Below, in pieces: positions 10,901 to 17,660 of a stretch of 64,000 nucleotides of DNA. Below the pieces are notes generated by a model that was given only the letters and a program-made list of their open reading frames with translations, ran no database searches and had not been told where the DNA came from. The number at the start of each line of letters is the position of its first letter. The first letter of the stretch is position 1. Source of the DNA: Magnetococcales bacterium (GTDB lineage Bacteria; Pseudomonadota; Magnetococcia; Magnetococcales; Magnetaquicoccaceae); contig JADGBT010000001.1 in NCBI GenBank assembly GCA_015231375.1, positions 62,001 through 126,000 on the forward strand. Direction: 5' to 3'. A program made the position numbers and the translations under genes.

Positions 10901-11244
10901 CCATGGTGATTTCGGACAGCTGTTTTTCTGGAACCCTGACGCGGGAATACGCGTTCACGTCCGAGAGTGTCGGTTTGAGCCGTGAGCAGGTGCAGGCCAA
11001 GCGGTCGGTGATGATGATGTCCTCGGGAGGGGAGGAGCCGGTGATGGATGGAGGCGGGGATGGCCATTCGGTGTTCGCCGCCCGGTTGATCGATCAGTTG
11101 AAGGGGATGGGATCGGGACAGACAGGGTTTGATCTGTTTTTGAAGGTGCGTCGCTCCGTGGTGGAGCGTTCTCCGCAGACGCCCCAGTATGGGGCCATGT
11201 TGTCGGCCGGGCATGAGCCGGGCGGGGACTATTATTTTCAGTAA
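4969..11244 (+). CDS. Giant exoprotein: LEPR-like N-terminus, DUF4347, beta-helix, VCBS/cadherin-like repeats, C-terminal caspase-fold peptidase
   Basis: A 2,091-residue modular protein with no classical signal peptide. The N-terminus carries LALEDRLLLDAS, resembling the LEPR-XLL motif found at the start of many giant secreted proteins. Residues about 82-242 form a DUF4347 domain (HVISHGSDG, ILFYGCDVA). A right-handed beta-helix rich in GGG and NSTI-type repeats follows (about 245-640), then two VCBS-type repeats (about 645-870), five repeats of about 121 residues (about 873-1478) and two cadherin-like repeats (about 1480-1690). The linker is Gly/Pro/Val-rich. The C-terminus (about 1855-2090) is a caspase-fold (peptidase C14) domain with LLIGVNRY, catalytic His in YYAGHG (about 1934) and Cys in SDSCFSG (about 1984). 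Family knowledge suggests surface display or type I-like export. The caspase domain looks intact, which is unusual on an adhesin-like protein. GGGGAGAG lies about 12 nt before the ATG. Confidence 0.92.
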   Translation: MDRDQKIDFCSARASGSPLFPVMLALEDRLLLDASGLGAAVRSGEDGGTREEEAPQAESATWELLGALVPAVEPAASDWRAEVVFVDAGVADYRTLLDHPAMERMVVVLESHEDGVARIAQTLAALEGVDAVHVISHGSDGRVRLGNAELSLESLSVYAETVRAWGAGLSGEGDILFYGCDVAAGAQGQELVRRIAALTGADVSASRDATGAARLGGDWELEWTEGVVESAVSPSVGAQAGYEGLLATYTVTNLNNTGAGSLRQAILSANATSGVTDTIQFSVTGTITLTSMLTVTDDLVIQGDTDGDQVADITVSGGGANLRGLYVNMSASTNTLTLNGVTIDNFDYVASSNTGGGAVLIGKGTLVLNDSTISNSSITPNAGFSTFGGGVYLNANGVLQVIDSTVSGNSATFGGGIRNDGGVVTITRSTFSGNSAPTGASSGTGGGIYQAVGSTLTITDSTISGNSSVGSGGGLIIIAGTVSIDNSTIADNSSAIGAGIRVGGGTLTMTNTTVAANTATGAGGGLSIAAGGVVSATNTLIADNTGTTADVSGTITANYSLIEDTTGATINTTTSNVTGVDPVLGSLANNGGTTQTLSLGATSPALDLWTSTQVSSSSTTDQRGTGYTRYFNTLIDVGAYESVSPLAIDDTASATETGSAAGADGSGTLVTNDVTTGTKTVTAIRTGNVAGGGVAGTVGSALSGSYGALTVLASGSFTYVIDETNSTVNALQSGQSLSDVFNYTLSDGSLTDIALLTVTLQGANDTPLGVNDTATAIETGSSSGSNATGNLLTNDSDPESASLSAVATTLTGSYGTLTIASSGAYVYVADDANATVNALQSGQSVSDAFTYTLSDGSLTHTATLTVTIQGADDPPSVSGLTTSEGFVEDGASFLLAPIVIQDPDSSWVAVTLTLSQGGAGVLSVGQSGGVMATFDGLVWRASGAVSEVNALLAGLVFFPALNWDQDLTITTTVTDGVTSMVTGVKQVAVTAVNDAPTATPLAGQERIIEDVLHHDLVDLVVADVDSASVNVTLTMAESEAGILTVSTFQGVTSTFDGGIWSVQGAVVEVNALLSEVAFIPFRDWDRDFVIAIAIDDGQAPTLTGFRNVVMTAVNDPPTATNLNAAERFTEDDASFDLIPMVVTDVDSTSVSVTVILDDPAVGTLSTRLGSGVTLGSNGGFWSASGEVAALNNLLTGVRFTPAENWDQDFTIATSVSDGQAPEVTGIKAVTVIPVHDDLLVSQLSAPESLLEDGPGIDLTDIVITGSDSDTVMATLTLSDPEAGVLSTGRVQGVTSTFDQGVWQASGDVATVNALLAAVRFTPAPGWNRDFSLLTAVGDGVTANVTGVKPVTLIAVNDVPVVTHLDTPESLVEDDPILALSRIVITDDSLRVTTTLTLSDGAAGRLQFRTQAGVELTGDGSEWTLSGSPDQVNVMLEGLSFIPARDYDRDFTLTVAVRDGVADPVVGVKRIVVTPGNDPPRDLTLSGAVVDENTDTTQGVRIGALSAVEVDGGDRVVYSLVDGEDRSVFRLGGEDSGALYLVGERLDFESKDRYSVTVRATDGQGAVCEERFVIRVIDRNEAPVSLTFSPETLRENRSSLGGLVAGQLGATDVDAGDGLVFSVVGGADAPLFSIGGANRDQLLLSDGVLDYERRSAYEVTVRVADLAGAYRESTWIVAVINVNERVEEGSAVEWSPPVVVEVPVVVAGGGESPGVSEAVVGGAGPLLREPAPWEEGSSGSGEGWPVVVDGGLPTDPGEVIQGYLESPDSLGQAVGEVLDRVAQGEPVQQADVIDLLEKGGADRERMMQVLRDFIQIQKEARTALYADALSELDQLDRDNPFETGTDSAEGRHDSWFPPLTGERIALLIGVNRYQEPIPALSTPVNDVNVIAALLRSRGYQAIVMPDATRDRVVEAFRAVGSKIKPHQDLLIYYAGHGYLQPETGTGYWLLSDASAGSASQWISTRHLSDFLAKVKARHTMVISDSCFSGTLTREYAFTSESVGLSREQVQAKRSVMMMSSGGEEPVMDGGGDGHSVFAARLIDQLKGMGSGQTGFDLFLKVRRSVVERSPQTPQYGAMLSAGHEPGGDYYFQ

Positions 11245-11271
11245 AACGCGGTCGGGACAGGGGATGAGGGC

Positions 11272-11655
11272 ATGATGACAGGGCGTGTGGATCGGGAGAA
11301 GAAGGCGTTATTGGAAGTCTGGCGCGGGTTGGACGAGGAGAGACAACGCACGCTGTTGAGATTCGCCCGTTTTTTGGCCAGCGAGTCGGGGGGGGAATCG
11401 GTCGGGGTGGCCGGAGCGCCGGAGGTTCCGGAGATTCCGCTGGAGATTCCCCGGCCGGAGACGGAGAGCGCGGTGGCCGGGCTGAAACGGCTCAAGAAGC
11501 GTTATCCCATGATCGAGGCGGACGAACGGGTTTTGGCCGAGGCGTCGCGGATTCTGATGGGCAAGGTGATGGGGGTGCCGGACCGGGAGGTGATCGACCA
11601 GTTGGAGGATTATTTCGCCCGGTGTTATCAGGGGTGGTTGGCGAGTCGGGGCTGA
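11272..11655 (+). CDS. Small hypothetical protein downstream of the caspase exoprotein
   Basis: A soluble 127-residue protein with no signal peptide or membrane segment. The N-terminal helix (KALLEVWRGLDEERQRTLLRFARFLAS) resembles the short amphipathic helix found in DUF2281-like small proteins. A Pro/Glu-rich linker (about 45-65) follows, then a second helical unit (LKRLKKRYPMIEADERVL onward). It starts 27 nt after the exoprotein stop, so it is probably co-transcribed and may assist folding, inhibition or export of that protein. I do not recognise the family. A second ATG lies one codon downstream. Confidence 0.6.
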   Translation: MMTGRVDREKKALLEVWRGLDEERQRTLLRFARFLASESGGESVGVAGAPEVPEIPLEIPRPETESAVAGLKRLKKRYPMIEADERVLAEASRILMGKVMGVPDREVIDQLEDYFARCYQGWLASRG

Positions 11656-11665
11656 CGAATTTTTT

Positions 11666-11950
11666 TCAGTGTGGCGCGCGCGGCGTGAGCGGCGTGGAGG
11701 AGACGGTGGGGGGCGGCTGATGTTCTCCGGGGTCTTTCTGGGTGGAGACGATATCCACCAGCGCCAGGATCACCAGCAGCAGGGATCCGCCGATCAGGAT
11801 CCAGCGGCTGGCGCGTTCATCCAGCCACTCCGGGACCGGGAGGGGTTTGGGGGCCGAGTCGGGATGGATGGCCAGCCAGATCAGGCGCACCCCGTAGAAG
11901 AGGCCCACGAGAGAGACGATACCCAGCGTCAAGAAAATCAGGATGCGCAT
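11666..11950 (-). CDS. Small two-helix membrane protein (DUF6111-like)
   Basis: The 94-residue product has two hydrophobic segments (about residues 1-24 and 52-71) separated by a Pro-rich loop with LPVPEWLDERASRW, and a Pro/Thr-rich C-terminal tail. Length and topology resemble the DUF6111 family of small alphaproteobacterial membrane proteins; function unknown. The ATG at 11950 has AAGG about 6 nt upstream and overlaps the end of the Nudix gene by 13 nt, indicating an operon. The upstream TTG at 11977 is a less likely start. Confidence 0.65.
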   Translation of the reverse strand: MRILIFLTLGIVSLVGLFYGVRLIWLAIHPDSAPKPLPVPEWLDERASRWILIGGSLLLVILALVDIVSTQKDPGEHQPPPTVSSTPLTPRAPH

Positions 11951-12561
11951 GTGGACCTTGTCAAGATGGCGACGCAAAATTGTGTCATGATTCTGGCGGT
12001 GGCACCCCAGACCACCTCTTCTTGATGGTTGAAGCGTGGAGTGTCGGGAAGGAGTCTGACGGTTTCCAGGAAAACATTCAAGGGAATGAGCAGCGTTCCG
12101 GCCACTTCGCCCGGATCCGGGCGCGGGTTTGGCGGTGTGGTGAGCAGACCCACGAAGGGATGGATCAGGTAACCGGTTTGCAGGGTGGGGGTGGGAGGAA
12201 GACGGCCCAGAATGTGCAATTGCAGGGGATCAAGGCCCAGTTCTTCCTTGAATTCCCGCAAGGCGGTGGCCAGTGGGGTGGAGTCTGCGGGTTCGGGGCG
12301 TCCACCGGGAAAGGCGATCTGACCTTTGTGGTGGGAGACGGTCTGGGTGCGGCGGATGAAGAGCAGATCCCACTCCGGGCCGCGTGGCACCAGGGGAACG
12401 ATCACGGCGGCTGGCATCAGGGAGGGGGAATCAACCTGGCGTGAAAGAGTTTGCCAGGTTGGCCCGATTTTTTCATCTAGACAGGAGGCGATGATCGCCG
12501 GTGTCAAGGAGGCGGTCAATCGTTCGGTTTTCCAGGAAGGTCTGCCATCACCGTGCGGCAC
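11938..12561 (-). CDS. Nudix hydrolase, NudL-type CoA pyrophosphatase
   Basis: The 207-residue protein has the UPF0035/NudL signature LLFIRR...HHKGQIAFPGG (about residues 65-87) immediately followed by a Nudix box ending in ALREFKEELGL. That is the arrangement typical of enzymes hydrolysing the pyrophosphate of CoA and acyl-CoA. The conserved RExxEE metal-binding core is present. The GTG start overlaps the stop of the lytic transglycosylase gene by 14 nt, so translation is probably coupled. An NADH- or ADP-ribose-type activity is possible, but the upstream UPF0035 motif favours CoA. Confidence 0.87.
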   Translation of the reverse strand: MPHGDGRPSWKTERLTASLTPAIIASCLDEKIGPTWQTLSRQVDSPSLMPAAVIVPLVPRGPEWDLLFIRRTQTVSHHKGQIAFPGGRPEPADSTPLATALREFKEELGLDPLQLHILGRLPPTPTLQTGYLIHPFVGLLTTPPNPRPDPGEVAGTLLIPLNVFLETVRLLPDTPRFNHQEEVVWGATARIMTQFCVAILTRSTCAS

Positions 12562-13360
12562 GCAGAACCGGAACGGCTTCGCCTTCGACCGGTTCGCTCA
12601 AGGCCAGGGCGAACTGGGGAATCCGACGGCCATTGGCGGTCGGCGAGACCAGTTCGTGACGCGCCTGGGCGTGGGTGCGACGGATCGACAGGGTGGGCAT
12701 CGGCGGAGCGACTTTGGCGACCACGCGTGCGTTTTTCTGGGGTTTCATCCGGGGATCGGCCACGAGAGAGCGATCAAGAGAATTTTTGTCAGCATCCATT
12801 TTCTTTTTGTTGCTGGGTTTCTTTTTGTAATAGCTTAGCACCTTGCCCACGTAGCGCTGGGTTTCGGCCAGGGGAGGGACGCCCTGGAAGCGTTCGACCA
12901 TTTTGGGTCCGGCGTTGTAGGCGGCCAGGGCGTGGGGAATTTTGGTGAACTGTTTGATCATTTTGCCCAGATAGCGGGCGCCGCCGCGCAGGTTTTGTTC
13001 CGGGTTGTGGATGTTCTTGACCCCCAGGATGCGTGCGGTTTCGGGCATGAGTTGCATCAGTCCCACGGCGCCATCCGGGGAGACGGACTCGTTGTTGAAG
13101 TCCGACTCCGTGGCCACGACGGCGCGCAGGAGATCGGGATCGAGATTCTCCTGGATGGCGACTTTGGTGATGAGGCGGTCGAGGGGCGAGTCAGCCTGGG
13201 CGGTCGGGACGCCGAAGGGGAAGAGGACCGTGGCCACAAGCAGGGCGGTCAGTGGATGAGAGATCCGGAACCAGAAAGATGCCGGAGAGTTGTCGTCCGC
13301 ATGGGGTCTGTCCGCGATGGACCGCCCGGCGGTGACTGAAGAAAAGGGATTCGAGCGCAT
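12548..13360 (-). CDS. Lytic murein transglycosylase, SLT (GH23) family
   Basis: Cleaves peptidoglycan between MurNAc and GlcNAc in the periplasm. A signal-peptide-like hydrophobic stretch (HPLTALLVATVLFPFG, about residues 36-52) precedes the SLT domain (about 58-165) with VVATESDFN (catalytic Glu), SPDGAVGLMQLMP, LRGGARYLGKMI and ALAAYNAGP. A Lys-rich linker (SYYKKKPSNKKK) and a variable tail follow. The 5' part overlaps the 3' end of pgeF in another frame by about 170 nt. The likely ATG is 13360; a TTG at 13423 with AGGA upstream is an alternative. The N-terminal residues before the hydrophobic core are unusually long for a signal peptide and polar, so the true start is the least certain part. 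Confidence 0.87.
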   Translation of the reverse strand: MRSNPFSSVTAGRSIADRPHADDNSPASFWFRISHPLTALLVATVLFPFGVPTAQADSPLDRLITKVAIQENLDPDLLRAVVATESDFNNESVSPDGAVGLMQLMPETARILGVKNIHNPEQNLRGGARYLGKMIKQFTKIPHALAAYNAGPKMVERFQGVPPLAETQRYVGKVLSYYKKKPSNKKKMDADKNSLDRSLVADPRMKPQKNARVVAKVAPPMPTLSIRRTHAQARHELVSPTANGRRIPQFALALSEPVEGEAVPVLRAAR

Positions 13361-14099
13361 AGGTACATTGTTCCAGATTGATGATTTGTCGAGCGTCAAT
13401 TCCGGTCTTGATGAGCCGTGCAAGGACGTATCCTGGTAAATCGAAATTCACTTTATCAGGTTTCTTTCCGCCAGAAAAGAATTTTTGCCACTCGTGTTCC
13501 ATTTTATTTTCCGTGGATTTCAATAATTCGTCGCGAAAGGTCAGGTCCACTTCGTAACAGGCCGGTCCGATACACGGTCCGATGATGGCCTGTATTCGTG
13601 CGCGGTCGGCGCCCAGGGTTTCCATGGTCGTCACCGTGTTTTCCACGATGCCGGACGCGGCCCCCCGCCAACCGGCGTGCGCCGCGCCCACCACCCGCGC
13701 CACCGGATCGGCCAGCAGCACCGGAACGCAATCGGCGGTCAGCACGCCGACCGCCACGCCGACCCGATCGGTCACCACGGCGTCGGCGTCGGGTCGTGCG
13801 CCGCTCCATCCCGCCTGTTCGACCCGGTTGCCGTGTACCTGATTGACCAGGGCCAGTGTTGGCGCGTGGGGGGCCAAGGCGCGCAACAGCCGTTCCCGGT
13901 TGGTCGCCACATGGTCAGGCCGGTCCGACACGTGATCCCCCAGATTGAAACTCTCCCAGTTCCCCAGGCTGACCCCGCCGTGCCGGGTGGTGAAAAACGG
14001 GACGATCCCGGAACCCTGCGGGGAATTTTTCCAGGGGAAGAGGATATTCTCTTGATTTCCGGATTCCGGTCTGTGACAATAGTGTGTTTTCTTCATCAT
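13191..14099 (-). CDS. pgeF: Purine nucleoside phosphorylase/laccase-domain protein (PgeF/YfiH family)
   Basis: Cytosolic YfiH-family enzyme. The family has been associated with purine nucleoside phosphorolysis or deamination and with editing of peptidoglycan precursors (PgeF). Core motifs are present: TTRHGGVS, QVHGNRV, VVTDRVGVAVGVLTADCVPVLL, VGAAHAGWRG and IGPCIGPACYEV, with the zinc-binding His/Cys/His set. Family members normally end shortly after SHRR...GRQLSGIFL. Here about 27 further residues (Pro/Arg-rich) follow, read through the overlapping start of the transglycosylase gene. First gene of a minus-strand operon and divergent from rpsF. AAGG lies just upstream of the tandem ATG codons. 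Confidence 0.87.
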   Translation of the reverse strand: MMKKTHYCHRPESGNQENILFPWKNSPQGSGIVPFFTTRHGGVSLGNWESFNLGDHVSDRPDHVATNRERLLRALAPHAPTLALVNQVHGNRVEQAGWSGARPDADAVVTDRVGVAVGVLTADCVPVLLADPVARVVGAAHAGWRGAASGIVENTVTTMETLGADRARIQAIIGPCIGPACYEVDLTFRDELLKSTENKMEHEWQKFFSGGKKPDKVNFDLPGYVLARLIKTGIDARQIINLEQCTYALESLFFSHRRAVHRGQTPCGRQLSGIFLVPDLSSTDRPACGHGPLPLRRPDRPG

Positions 14100-14173
14100 G
14101 GCCTTATTAACTCCTTGCTCCAGGTCAATTGTCTTGGGGCCAGCCGTTACGAACCAAGCCGAAAGGAGGCGCC

Positions 14174-14608
14174 GTGGCTTTTTACGAGTCCATCTTCATT
14201 GTACGTCCGGATCTGACCACTGAACAGGTTGAACAGGTCGCCGCTCGCGTGGCCGACATCATCACTGCCGGTGGCGGAACCATCCTTCAAAACGAGTTGT
14301 GGGGCCGTCGTCAACTGGCCTATCCGCTCAAGAAAAATACCAAGGGGTTTTACATCTTCAATCTGGTGGAAGGCGGCGGTCCCCTGATCGCCAACCTGGA
14401 AGCCAAATTGATGATCGACGAGGATGTGCTGAAATTCCAGAACATCCGCGTCAAGAAGGCCAATCTGGTGCCTTCGCCGCTGGCCCCGTTCGGTGAGCGG
14501 GCTTCCGATGCCCCCGATGTCTTGCTTCCTGGCGACGAGGATTACGATGTCCAGGACGACGACGAGGAGGAGTATGGAGAAGAGGAAGAAGACGACCTGG
14601 ACCTGTGA
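14174..14608 (+). CDS. rpsF: 30S ribosomal protein S6
   Basis: Binds 16S rRNA as a heterodimer with S18. The GTG start at 14174 is fixed by AAAGGAGG at 14162-14169 and by the conserved VAFYESIFIVRPDL N-terminus. The conserved ELWGRRQLAYPLKKNTKGFY block is present. At 144 residues the protein is longer than the usual 95-135 because of a strongly acidic tail (about 118-144, runs of Asp/Glu). First gene of the rpsF-priB-rpsR-DUF2232-rplI operon. Confidence 0.97.
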   Translation: MAFYESIFIVRPDLTTEQVEQVAARVADIITAGGGTILQNELWGRRQLAYPLKKNTKGFYIFNLVEGGGPLIANLEAKLMIDEDVLKFQNIRVKKANLVPSPLAPFGERASDAPDVLLPGDEDYDVQDDDEEEYGEEEEDDLDL

Positions 14609-14647
14609 TGGGGTCGTGGGTGGAATCCCGGGACGGCAGGGCGTGTG

Positions 14648-15046
14648 ATGGACGATGACCGGTGCGCGACGGAAATCCCGTCGTCCGACGGTCTTGCTTC
14701 GCACCCCTTGTCCCCGGCAGCCAATCAAGTGCTTCTGGAAGGCCAGCTTCTGGCATCCGTGGATTATCGGGTGACCCCGACTGGCCGACCGGTTCTCTTC
14801 TTGGAAATCGAACACGACTCCCGTCACGAGCAGCCGGACTCCTCCTTGAGTTTCCAGGCGCGCATGCCGGTGATGGCTCTGGGAGAGTTGGCCGCGCGTT
14901 GTCGCTCCCTGACACCCGGTTGCACCCTGCGGGTGTCGGGACGCCTGAATCAGAAACGTTGGGTCAAGGATGGCAAGGTCCGCTGGGGCCGTCTGGAACT
15001 GGTCGCCATGGAGATCCGGATGCTCGCGGCTGCGGATCCGTCCTGA
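14648..15046 (+). CDS. priB: Primosomal replication protein PriB-like OB-fold protein
   Basis: The 132-residue protein lies between rpsF and rpsR, the classic location of priB, a single-stranded-DNA-binding dimer of the replication restart primosome. It shows an OB-fold pattern: [41 protein letters not shown] and [27 protein letters not shown]. About 27 variable residues precede the fold, so the real start may be ATG 14648 or slightly downstream. No strong ribosome-binding site is visible, consistent with coupling to rpsF. Confidence 0.85.
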   Translation: MDDDRCATEIPSSDGLASHPLSPAANQVLLEGQLLASVDYRVTPTGRPVLFLEIEHDSRHEQPDSSLSFQARMPVMALGELAARCRSLTPGCTLRVSGRLNQKRWVKDGKVRWGRLELVAMEIRMLAAADPS

Positions 15047-15116
15047 CCCTTTTAGAATCACGCGCGGAGCTTGCGTTTTGCAAACCGTGCGTCAACATGG
15101 ATTGAGGAAGCTTGAC

Positions 15117-15542
15117 ATGTCTGATCAAGACAATGACTCCAATTCGACTTTCGACTCCCAGCCGGCCCGGTCGTTCGGTGGCGCGGGTCGTTCCTTTGGC
15201 GCGGGTCGTCCCGGTGGCGGCGTTGGTGGTCGCATGGGCCGTCCGGCCGGTGGTTCTGCGGGTGGACCCGGTGCCCGTCCTTCCGGGCCTGCGGGCGCGG
15301 CCGGCGCGGCCGGAGGATTCCGTCGTCCCTTTTTCCGCCGTCGCAAGGTGTGCGTGTTCTGTGCGGACAAGGCGCTCCAGATCGACTACAAGGATCCCAA
15401 ACTGCTGCTCCGTTTCATCACCGAGCGCGGCAAGATCGTTCCAAGCCGCATCACCGGTGTCTGTGCGCCGCATCAGCGTCGTTTGAGCAAGGCGATCAAG
15501 CGGGCGCGCAACATCGCTCTGTTGCCTCACCTCGTCAAGTGA
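15117..15542 (+). CDS. rpsR: 30S ribosomal protein S18 with long Gly/Ala/Arg-rich N-terminal extension
   Basis: The C-terminal about 72 residues are a standard S18 ([54 protein letters not shown]). About 65 residues precede it: an acidic/Ser start, then repeated [16 protein letters not shown]-like low-complexity sequence. Total length is 141 residues against about 75 in E. coli. The start at 15117 is supported by GAGGAAG upstream and the extension is continuous in frame, so it appears to be translated. Confidence 0.96.
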   Translation: MSDQDNDSNSTFDSQPARSFGGAGRSFGAGRPGGGVGGRMGRPAGGSAGGPGARPSGPAGAAGAAGGFRRPFFRRRKVCVFCADKALQIDYKDPKLLLRFITERGKIVPSRITGVCAPHQRRLSKAIKRARNIALLPHLVK

Positions 15543-15636
15543 GCCGGACGGCCTGGTCATCCGGGGGACCATGCCGTTTGTTGACCGGGAAAAACGGGCG
15601 TGGTTCCGTGGTCTGCTCCCGGTCGGATGATCGGTC

Positions 15637-16602
15637 ATGACTCCCCTCGGCTGGGTGACCAATCCGGTGTTTGCGGGCACGCAGGCGCTGGTGTTGATGA
15701 TTCTGCCCATGGGATTGCCCCTGCTGGTGCCGTTGCAGATGGCCGCGCCTCTGCCCGTGCTCCTGACCGCGCTGTGGGGGGGGGCTCAGTCTGGATGGAT
15801 CGGAGCCTCCATCCCTGTGGTGGGGGCCTTTCTCCTCGGAGATGGACTGCGGTTTCCCGTCACCGCCTTTCTGTTCTTCTTCGGCTTCCCGTTGCTGGCG
15901 GCCTCGATGATACGGGCAGGCTGGAAGGTAAGCCAATGCCTGGGCTTCGCCTTTCTGATGAGCGTTGGCGTCATGCTGCTTTTTTTTGTCTGGACGCTGT
16001 TCATGGGCATCGATTTTCAGGCCGAAACCGCTCTGAAACTCGATACCTTCAAGACCCATGTGCTGGCCGCCATTGCCAAGAAAGGCGGGGATGCCGTAAT
16101 CTTGGCCGAAGCCAGGGTGGTGCTGGAGCCTGTACTCTCCGTCATGGCCCTGCTGCTGCCCGGCTTTGTGGTGTCGGGCTGGTTTCTGTTGCACGCGGGC
16201 AATCTGTTGGCGGCCCGCACCCTGGTGCGCAAATGGGGGGGAACCTCCCTCTTCGCCACCGAAGACCTGACCGAATGGCGCCTGCCTTTCACGTTGGTCT
16301 GGGTGGTCATCGGCGCCGCGCTTCCGGCCTTTGCCGCTTCCGGCTTTCTGCATCTGCTGGGGGCCAATCTGGTTCTGGTTCTGGCCATCCTCTATTACTT
16401 GCAGGGGATGTCGATCGTACAGGCCGCTTTCCGTCACTACACCGTCTCCGGTGTGGTGCGGAGTTTTTTCTATCTGGCCATGTTTTTGTGGTACCAGGTC
16501 GTGCTTGTGGTGACGGCTCTGGGCCTGTTTGATATCTGGGTCGATTTTCGCACTCGGTTTTTCCGCACCAGCAAGGAGGGGGAGAATCCCCCTGGGAGCT
16601 AA
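15637..16602 (+). CDS. DUF2232 (YybS-like) integral membrane protein
   Basis: The 321-residue polytopic inner-membrane protein has about eight hydrophobic segments spread over its length, matching the DUF2232 family commonly found between rpsR and rplI. The function is not established. The last 20 residues are polar and basic and follow the final membrane helix. The 94 nt between rpsR and this gene hold no recognisable signal, and it is probably part of the ribosomal protein transcript. Confidence 0.85.
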   Translation: MTPLGWVTNPVFAGTQALVLMILPMGLPLLVPLQMAAPLPVLLTALWGGAQSGWIGASIPVVGAFLLGDGLRFPVTAFLFFFGFPLLAASMIRAGWKVSQCLGFAFLMSVGVMLLFFVWTLFMGIDFQAETALKLDTFKTHVLAAIAKKGGDAVILAEARVVLEPVLSVMALLLPGFVVSGWFLLHAGNLLAARTLVRKWGGTSLFATEDLTEWRLPFTLVWVVIGAALPAFAASGFLHLLGANLVLVLAILYYLQGMSIVQAAFRHYTVSGVVRSFFYLAMFLWYQVVLVVTALGLFDIWVDFRTRFFRTSKEGENPPGS

Positions 16603-16608
16603 TACGCC

Positions 16609-17061
16609 ATGGAAGTGATACTTTTGGAAAAGATTGGCAAATTGGGTGACCTGGGCGCCGTGGTCCAGGTGCGCGCCGGTTACGGTCGCAACTTCTTGAT
16701 CCCGGAAGGCAAGGCTCTGCCCGCCACCCGGAAAAACCGGGACCGCTTCGAGTTGGAACGGCTCGCCTTCGAGGCCCGGCAGCAAGAGATTTTCGAGCGC
16801 GCCCAGGCTCTGGCCGCCAAGATCGCCGACGTGGAAGTGGTGCTGGATCGTCCCGCCGGCTCGACCGACAAGCTGTTCGGCTCGGTCACCAACTCCGACA
16901 TCGCTGCTTTCTTCCTGGGTCGGGGCATCGAAACCCCGCGCGGTTCCATCGACGTGCCCTATCCCATCCGGACCCTGGGTGACCACACGGTGCGCATCCG
17001 TCTGCATCCCGACATCATCCCCGAAATCAAGGTTCGGGTGGAACGTCGGGTGAATCGTTGA
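16609..17061 (+). CDS. rplI: 50S ribosomal protein L9
   Basis: Binds 23S rRNA with its N-terminal domain near the L1 stalk. The 150-residue length is typical. The N-terminal signature MEVILLEKIGKLGDLGAVVQVRAGYGRNFLIP is complete; a helical connector (residues about 45-75) and a C-terminal domain with GSTDKLFGSVTNSDIA and VPYPIRTLGDHTVRIRLH follow. It starts 6 nt after the DUF2232 gene, with GGGAG upstream, so it is co-transcribed. Confidence 0.98.
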   Translation: MEVILLEKIGKLGDLGAVVQVRAGYGRNFLIPEGKALPATRKNRDRFELERLAFEARQQEIFERAQALAAKIADVEVVLDRPAGSTDKLFGSVTNSDIAAFFLGRGIETPRGSIDVPYPIRTLGDHTVRIRLHPDIIPEIKVRVERRVNR

Positions 17062-17095
17062 TCGGTCGGCAATACGCTTGGCGCGAGGTGTTGAG

Positions 17096-17329
17096 ATGAC
17101 GCTTTACGACTACAAGTGTGAGGGGTGCGGTCTGCGTTTCGAGCAGGATCATCCCATGTCCGCGCCCCCGGTGCGTGTCTGTCCCGAGTGTGGCGCGGAA
17201 AAGGTCCGCAAGATCCTGTCCACCGGTGGCGTGCAGATCGCCGGATCCCGCACTCCGTCACCCGCCTCTTCTCCGCCGCCTTGTGCCTCCGGTGGTTGTG
17301 CCGGTGGCATGTGTGGTCTGGGGGGGTGA
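17096..17329 (+). CDS. FmdB-type zinc-ribbon protein
   Basis: The 77-residue protein starts MTLYDYKCEGCGLRFEQ and contains a second CxxC (VCPECGAEKVRKIL), the zinc ribbon of the FmdB regulatory family. The C-terminus is Pro/Ser-rich and ends CASGGCAGGMCGLGG, a Gly/Cys tail seen in many family members. GAGGTG lies about 8 nt before the ATG. It is the last gene of the ribosomal operon, followed by a strong terminator. The regulatory role is family-level knowledge only. Confidence 0.85.
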   Translation: MTLYDYKCEGCGLRFEQDHPMSAPPVRVCPECGAEKVRKILSTGGVQIAGSRTPSPASSPPPCASGGCAGGMCGLGG

Positions 17330-17411
17330 AGACGGTGCAGACTTGGCGCGCCCCGGCGCGCCACAGTCGCTCGTGGATGAACGTTGAATGAATGTGGAAT
17401 GAGAGCCTTTG

Positions 17412-17451
17412 GGCCGCTCGCGCGTGATTTGCGCGAGCGGCCTTTTTTTTT
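17412..17451 (+). terminator. Rho-independent terminator of the rpsF-rplI-fmdB operon
   Basis: A perfect 12-bp GC-rich stem (17412-17423 with 17431-17442) and 7-nt loop are followed by nine T residues. This is a textbook intrinsic terminator 80 nt after the zinc-ribbon gene. Confidence 0.93.
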
Positions 17452-17660
17452 ATGTGCTTTGGGGGCTGCGCAGAGACTTGATTCTTTGGGACATGGCTTT
17501 ATCATGCGTTGGCCCAACGGTTTTTTCTGAAACCGGATTGAACGGTGATGGGGCGTTGAGGCGCGGGGCTCTTTAGAAAAGGGGATCAGGGCTATCGATT
17601 CCGTTGAAGGAGCGGTCAGGAATGGCCTTGTGAAGGGCCGTATGATGGGGAGAACTTGGC
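17452..17660. other. Intergenic stretch before the subtilase gene
   Basis: No reading frame or RNA structure that I can support. It must hold the promoter of the subtilase gene, but no convincing -35/-10 pair is visible. GGGGAGA about 10 nt before ATG 17661 is the ribosome-binding site. Confidence 0.4.

Noticed and set aside
8608-11214. An 868-codon minus-strand open frame opposite the giant exoprotein
   Set aside because: Its composition is Arg/His/Gln-rich with no recognisable fold, while the plus strand encodes clear repeats and a caspase domain.
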